From contig JAISTJ010000150.1 of the NCBI GenBank assembly GCA_031272655.1, positions 1-8,169 on the forward strand: a DNA stretch of 8,169 nucleotides, read 5' to 3'. Shown piece by piece: positions 5,546 to 8,169 of the stretch (position 1 is its first letter; every line of letters starts with the position of its first letter). Both the position numbers and the translations under genes were made by a program. The DNA is from Tannerella sp. Its GTDB lineage: Bacteria > Bacteroidota > Bacteroidia > Bacteroidales > Tannerellaceae. Below the pieces are notes generated by a model. That model did no database searches and was not told the DNA's origin. It was given only the letters and a program-made list of their open reading frames with translations.

Positions 5546-6328
5546 TTACTTTTTGCCGAGTTTCAGGGCTTCTTTGGGATTGTCGGTGGTGATGAAGTCC
5601 ACGCCGAGGTTCATCATTTCGGCCATTTCTTCAGGTTTGTTGACTGTCCAGACATTAACAGTCATCTTATTCTTGTGCGCTTCCGTAACATATTCGGGAT
5701 GGGCGCGGAAGATGCCGATATGATAGTCTATTCCATTGATATTCATCGCTTTAAGCTCATCAATGGTATAGGCCGAATTTCCGGAAGCAAGGTAAGCGAT
5801 TTCTTCCTTGGGCAGCAAGCGTGCAAGCTCACGGCAGATATTGATACTGAACGATATATACTCCACCTGTTTGCCCATCTTTGCGTCCGTAACAATGCGG
5901 GCGACAGCTTCGGCAACGGCTTTTTCCTGTTCGGGAGTGCGGTGGGACTTGATTTCAAGTATCAACTTTACTTTTTTGTTCTTTTTCGCCTGCTTCAGGT
6001 AATCCTCCAACAGGGGTATCTTTTCGCCGTTTGATAGCGTAAAGTCCTTAATGTCATCCCATTTGGCGTCCTGAATAGTAACGCCGTTAATGACGCCGTC
6101 GTGGTTAAGGGCGACTTTGCCGTCGGTTGTAAGCCAGACGTCAAACTCCGAGCCATACACCCCAAGCTCCTGCGCTTTGGCAAGCGAGGCGACGGAATTT
6201 TGAGCCGACCCCTCCGTGTCCCAATAGCCACGGTGGGCGATGGTTCGCGGCGTTGACGGCTTCTTTGCCTCACTTGTTAATGCTAAAACGCTAAGCATCA
6301 ATACGATAAATAACGATATTCGTTTCAT
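5546..6328 (-). CDS. Exported glycerophosphodiester phosphodiesterase family protein
   Basis: This 260-residue protein belongs to the GDPD TIM-barrel family, which hydrolyses glycerophosphodiesters to glycerol-3-phosphate and an alcohol. A signal peptide covers residues 1-21 (hydrophobic LFIVLMLSVLAL, likely cut after SEA), so it should act in the periplasm or at the envelope. The catalytic set is complete: H32-R33-G34 in AHRGYW, E61 and D63 in SEFDVW, H76 in LNHDG, and E125 and K127 in LEIKS. TTDNP near the C-terminus is also characteristic. The usual PENT motif is replaced by AQNS, a form I associate with Bacteroidota members. The ATG at 6328 gives the signal peptide directly. Upstream, the minus strand has only a weak -7-like TAAAATTG (6359-6366), close to the divergent promoter at 6376-6406. 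The exact substrate is not predictable. Confidence 0.93.
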   Translation of the reverse strand: MKRISLFIVLMLSVLALTSEAKKPSTPRTIAHRGYWDTEGSAQNSVASLAKAQELGVYGSEFDVWLTTDGKVALNHDGVINGVTIQDAKWDDIKDFTLSNGEKIPLLEDYLKQAKKNKKVKLILEIKSHRTPEQEKAVAEAVARIVTDAKMGKQVEYISFSINICRELARLLPKEEIAYLASGNSAYTIDELKAMNINGIDYHIGIFRAHPEYVTEAHKNKMTVNVWTVNKPEEMAEMMNLGVDFITTDNPKEALKLGKK

Positions 6329-6375
6329 AAGCGGATAAAATTTTTAGTTTTGCGAGTGCAATTTTAGCAAAAAAA

Positions 6376-6406
6376 TTTGACTTTATAGAAAAAGTTTGTA
6401 CTTTTG
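6376..6406 (+). promoter_or_regulatory. Consensus promoter of the T9SS cargo gene
   Basis: TTTG at 6376-6379 is followed after 19 bp by TACTTTTG at 6399-6406, matching both Bacteroidota promoter elements and their spacing. Transcription should start near 6413, giving a leader of about 27 nt before the ATG at 6440. Confidence 0.75.
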
Positions 6407-6439
6407 TGTTTTCAAAATAACAATTAAACTGATTAAACA

Positions 6440-7507
6440 ATGAAATTGAGAACTATCATTTTATCATTTACAGTGTTATTGGTTGCCGGCTCAGCAGCAG
6501 CCCAGTCTTCCTGCAACCCTCTGAACCTGCACCCTGCAACGGTGTCATTTGCTAAGAATCAGCCTGCCTCTCAGCAACTTACGGACATAACATTCTATCG
6601 TACCGACAATGTGCCGTTCGACAGGACGGTTTTCGCTTACAACGAAAGCGGGCAGAAGAAAACCGAGCTGATGCAGCGTTGGGACGCCTCATCGGAAGCT
6701 TGGAACGACATTTCAAAGGAAGATTATTCCTACCGGACGGGGAAAATTACCGTTACCGCCTATCGCCGCGTACTGTCGGAATGGCAGGTTACTTCTACGA
6801 CCGATATTACCTGCAATTCCGACGGCCGAAAGTCGTATTCGCTTAAGTATCAGTGGAATAAAGAAACCGGAACGCTCAACACGGAGCCTTCGGAAAGGAA
6901 CGAATGGAACTATGACGCCAACGGACGGCTGACGGAATATATTATGGTAACGGCCGCCAATGCCGTTTCCCGCATACTCTACATCTATAACAGCGACGGC
7001 GCAATCAGCGAAGAGCTTTATCAAACGCTTGACAATTCGGGCAAAATCTGGACTGACGGCGGCAAGTACGTCTATCAGGAAACCGGCGGCAACAGTTTTA
7101 CCGCCACTTCGCTTTTCCCGATTGACAGCCGCTGGGTTTCCGACGGCCGAATCGTCAATATCTTCAATGATAACGGCAGCCTTGTCCGTAGCGAGTACTA
7201 CAGCGATGAGACCAATTCCCGCATGAGCGCCTACAGCCTCTATTCCTACGGCGCCATTATCGATGCGCCGGATGCCGACAGCCAGAAAGCGTTGGCAGTC
7301 TATCCCAATCCCGTAACCGATGTCTTTGACGTCGCCGTTGATGAGACGCTCAAAGGCTCTGAAGCAAAACTTTTCGACGCTTCGGGTACGCTTATTAAAT
7401 CACTGAAAACCAATAGTTTAGTAACATCATTTGACGTTTCAACCTTACCTGCAGGAGTTTATTTCCTGAAAGTCGGGGACCTGACACGGAAAATTATTAA
7501 AAAGTAG
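6440..7507 (+). CDS. T9SS type A sorting-domain protein with YD-like repeats
   Basis: The 355-residue product has a clear signal peptide (1-21, likely cut at SAAA|Q) and a C-terminal type IX secretion sorting domain (about 283-355). That domain has the YPNP start (288-291), a FDASG turn, the STLPAGVYFLKV core and a basic KIIKK end. Family knowledge says such proteins cross the outer membrane through the T9SS and are attached to the surface or released. The middle (about 45-272) is made of degenerate beta-strand repeats with Y-x-x-x-G turns, for example YNESG (67), YDANG (158), YNSDG (183) and FNDNG (242), interspersed with tryptophan-rich strands. Similar arrays occur in Bacteroidota secreted proteins of unknown role and loosely resemble YD/RHS repeats. 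No catalytic motif is seen. The stop is TAG, which shows that TAG ends translation in this genome. It is transcribed alone, from its own promoter to the terminator at 7556-7585. Confidence 0.9.
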   Translation: MKLRTIILSFTVLLVAGSAAAQSSCNPLNLHPATVSFAKNQPASQQLTDITFYRTDNVPFDRTVFAYNESGQKKTELMQRWDASSEAWNDISKEDYSYRTGKITVTAYRRVLSEWQVTSTTDITCNSDGRKSYSLKYQWNKETGTLNTEPSERNEWNYDANGRLTEYIMVTAANAVSRILYIYNSDGAISEELYQTLDNSGKIWTDGGKYVYQETGGNSFTATSLFPIDSRWVSDGRIVNIFNDNGSLVRSEYYSDETNSRMSAYSLYSYGAIIDAPDADSQKALAVYPNPVTDVFDVAVDETLKGSEAKLFDASGTLIKSLKTNSLVTSFDVSTLPAGVYFLKVGDLTRKIIKK

Positions 7508-7555
7508 GCTTGCTTCTGACCCCGTCTTAACAACAAACCTGACATTTTGTCATAT

Positions 7556-7585
7556 AATGCGCCATTGATTGGCGCATTTTTTTTT
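7556..7585 (+). terminator. Intrinsic terminator after the T9SS cargo gene
   Basis: AATGCGCCA (7556-7564) pairs perfectly with TGGCGCATT (7570-7578) around TTGAT, and nine T residues run through 7577-7585. The A-rich left arm is weak as a reverse signal, so it mainly serves plus-strand transcription and isolates dnaK from the upstream gene. Confidence 0.9.
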
Positions 7586-7681
7586 GGCACATAATTTGAT
7601 GTATGATTGTCGTATTTCTGAAAAAGAATGCGAAACAGTGATACGATAATTAATTAATAACTAAACAAATAGATTACAGAA

Positions 7682-8169
7682 ATGGGAAAAATTATTGGAA
7701 TAGACTTAGGAACAACCAACTCATGCGTTGCCGTCCTTGAAGGCAACGAGCCGGTTGTGATAGCAAACAGCGAAGGTAAACGCACTACGCCCTCTATCGT
7801 GGCTTTCGTGGAAGGCGGCGAGCGCAAAGTAGGCGACCCTGCTAAACGTCAGGCGATTACGAACCCGAAGAAGACCATCTTCTCCATCAAACGGTTTATG
7901 GGCGAGACCTTCGACAAGGTGCAGAAAGAGATACAGCGCGTGCCGTACAGCGTGGTCAGGGGCGATAACAACACCCCGCGTGTGGACATCGACGGACGTC
8001 TCTACACGCCGCAGGAAATATCGGCAATGATACTGCAAAAGATGAAAAAGACGGCGGAAGACTATCTTGGCACGGAAGTAACCGAGGCGGTCATCACCGT
8101 ACCGGCATACTTCAGCGATTCGCAGCGTCAGGCTACGAAGGAAGCAGGCGAGATAGCCGGACTGAACGT
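7682..8169 (+). CDS. dnaK: Chaperone protein DnaK (Hsp70), N-terminal part
   Basis: The first 162 complete codons of DnaK are present and the gene runs off the window. DnaK is the cytoplasmic ATP-dependent Hsp70 chaperone that works with DnaJ and GrpE. The nucleotide-binding domain signatures are intact: the phosphate-1 loop [15 protein letters not shown] (4-18), [11 protein letters not shown] and GDPAKRQA. The conserved [20 protein letters not shown] comes just before the cut. The ATG at 7682 is the usual family start. The 96 bp between the terminator and the ATG contain no CIRCE repeat (TTAGCACTC-N9-GAGTGCTAA), so HrcA control is not supported. A weak TATTTCTG at 7613-7620 is the nearest -7-like box, with a poorly placed upstream element. 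The function call is firm; the promoter is not. Confidence 0.98.
   Translation, partial: MGKIIGIDLGTTNSCVAVLEGNEPVVIANSEGKRTTPSIVAFVEGGERKVGDPAKRQAITNPKKTIFSIKRFMGETFDKVQKEIQRVPYSVVRGDNNTPRVDIDGRLYTPQEISAMILQKMKKTAEDYLGTEVTEAVITVPAYFSDSQRQATKEAGEIAGLN

Noticed and set aside
7586..7681. CIRCE heat-shock operator before dnaK
   Set aside because: No TTAGCACTC-N9-GAGTGCTAA-like inverted repeat is present in the leader.

Overview
The window reads as chromosomal DNA of a Bacteroidota member, most likely of the order Bacteroidales. Four things point there. The promoters match the Bacteroidota pattern TTTG-N18-22-TAnnTTTG, several of them with near-perfect boxes. The gene at 6440-7507 ends in a type IX secretion (T9SS) sorting domain. 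There is a membrane-anchored AraC-type regulator and a DUF937 protein of kinds common in this group. Shine-Dalgarno sequences are largely absent. The species cannot be named from the sequence.

Layout. Positions 1-115 are an AT-rich flank that may be the edge of a mobile element. Positions 81-1853 (minus strand) hold a surface-type beta-helix gene of the polymorphic outer-membrane-protein kind. It is interrupted by an in-frame TAG at 705-707 and also appears to be cut off at its 3' end, so it is probably a pseudogene. Upstream of it lie a promoter-like box (2031-2038) and six near-identical copies of GTTGCAAAACAAC spaced 22 or 30 bp apart (2061-2206). Next comes a minus-strand gene for a seven-helix membrane protein fused to an AraC-type DNA-binding domain (2237-3391). 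A divergent promoter region separates it from a plus-strand cation diffusion facilitator (3647-4588).

The 381-bp gap at 4589-4975 is not empty. It contains a strong promoter, about 250 bp of hairpin-rich sequence and a strong intrinsic terminator, which together form an independent small-RNA transcription unit of a family I do not recognise. A separate promoter then drives a DUF937 protein (4976-5545). This gene converges with zero spacing on a secreted glycerophosphodiester phosphodiesterase (5546-6328, minus). A T9SS cargo protein with degenerate YD-like repeats follows (6440-7507), then a terminator, and finally the start of dnaK (7682 to the window edge).

The genes do not form one operon or pathway; most are single-gene units with their own promoters. 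The parts most worth attention are the orphan small-RNA unit, the repeat array between the AraC-type regulator and the broken surface-protein gene, and the evidence for decay in that gene. No complete new multi-gene system is visible.
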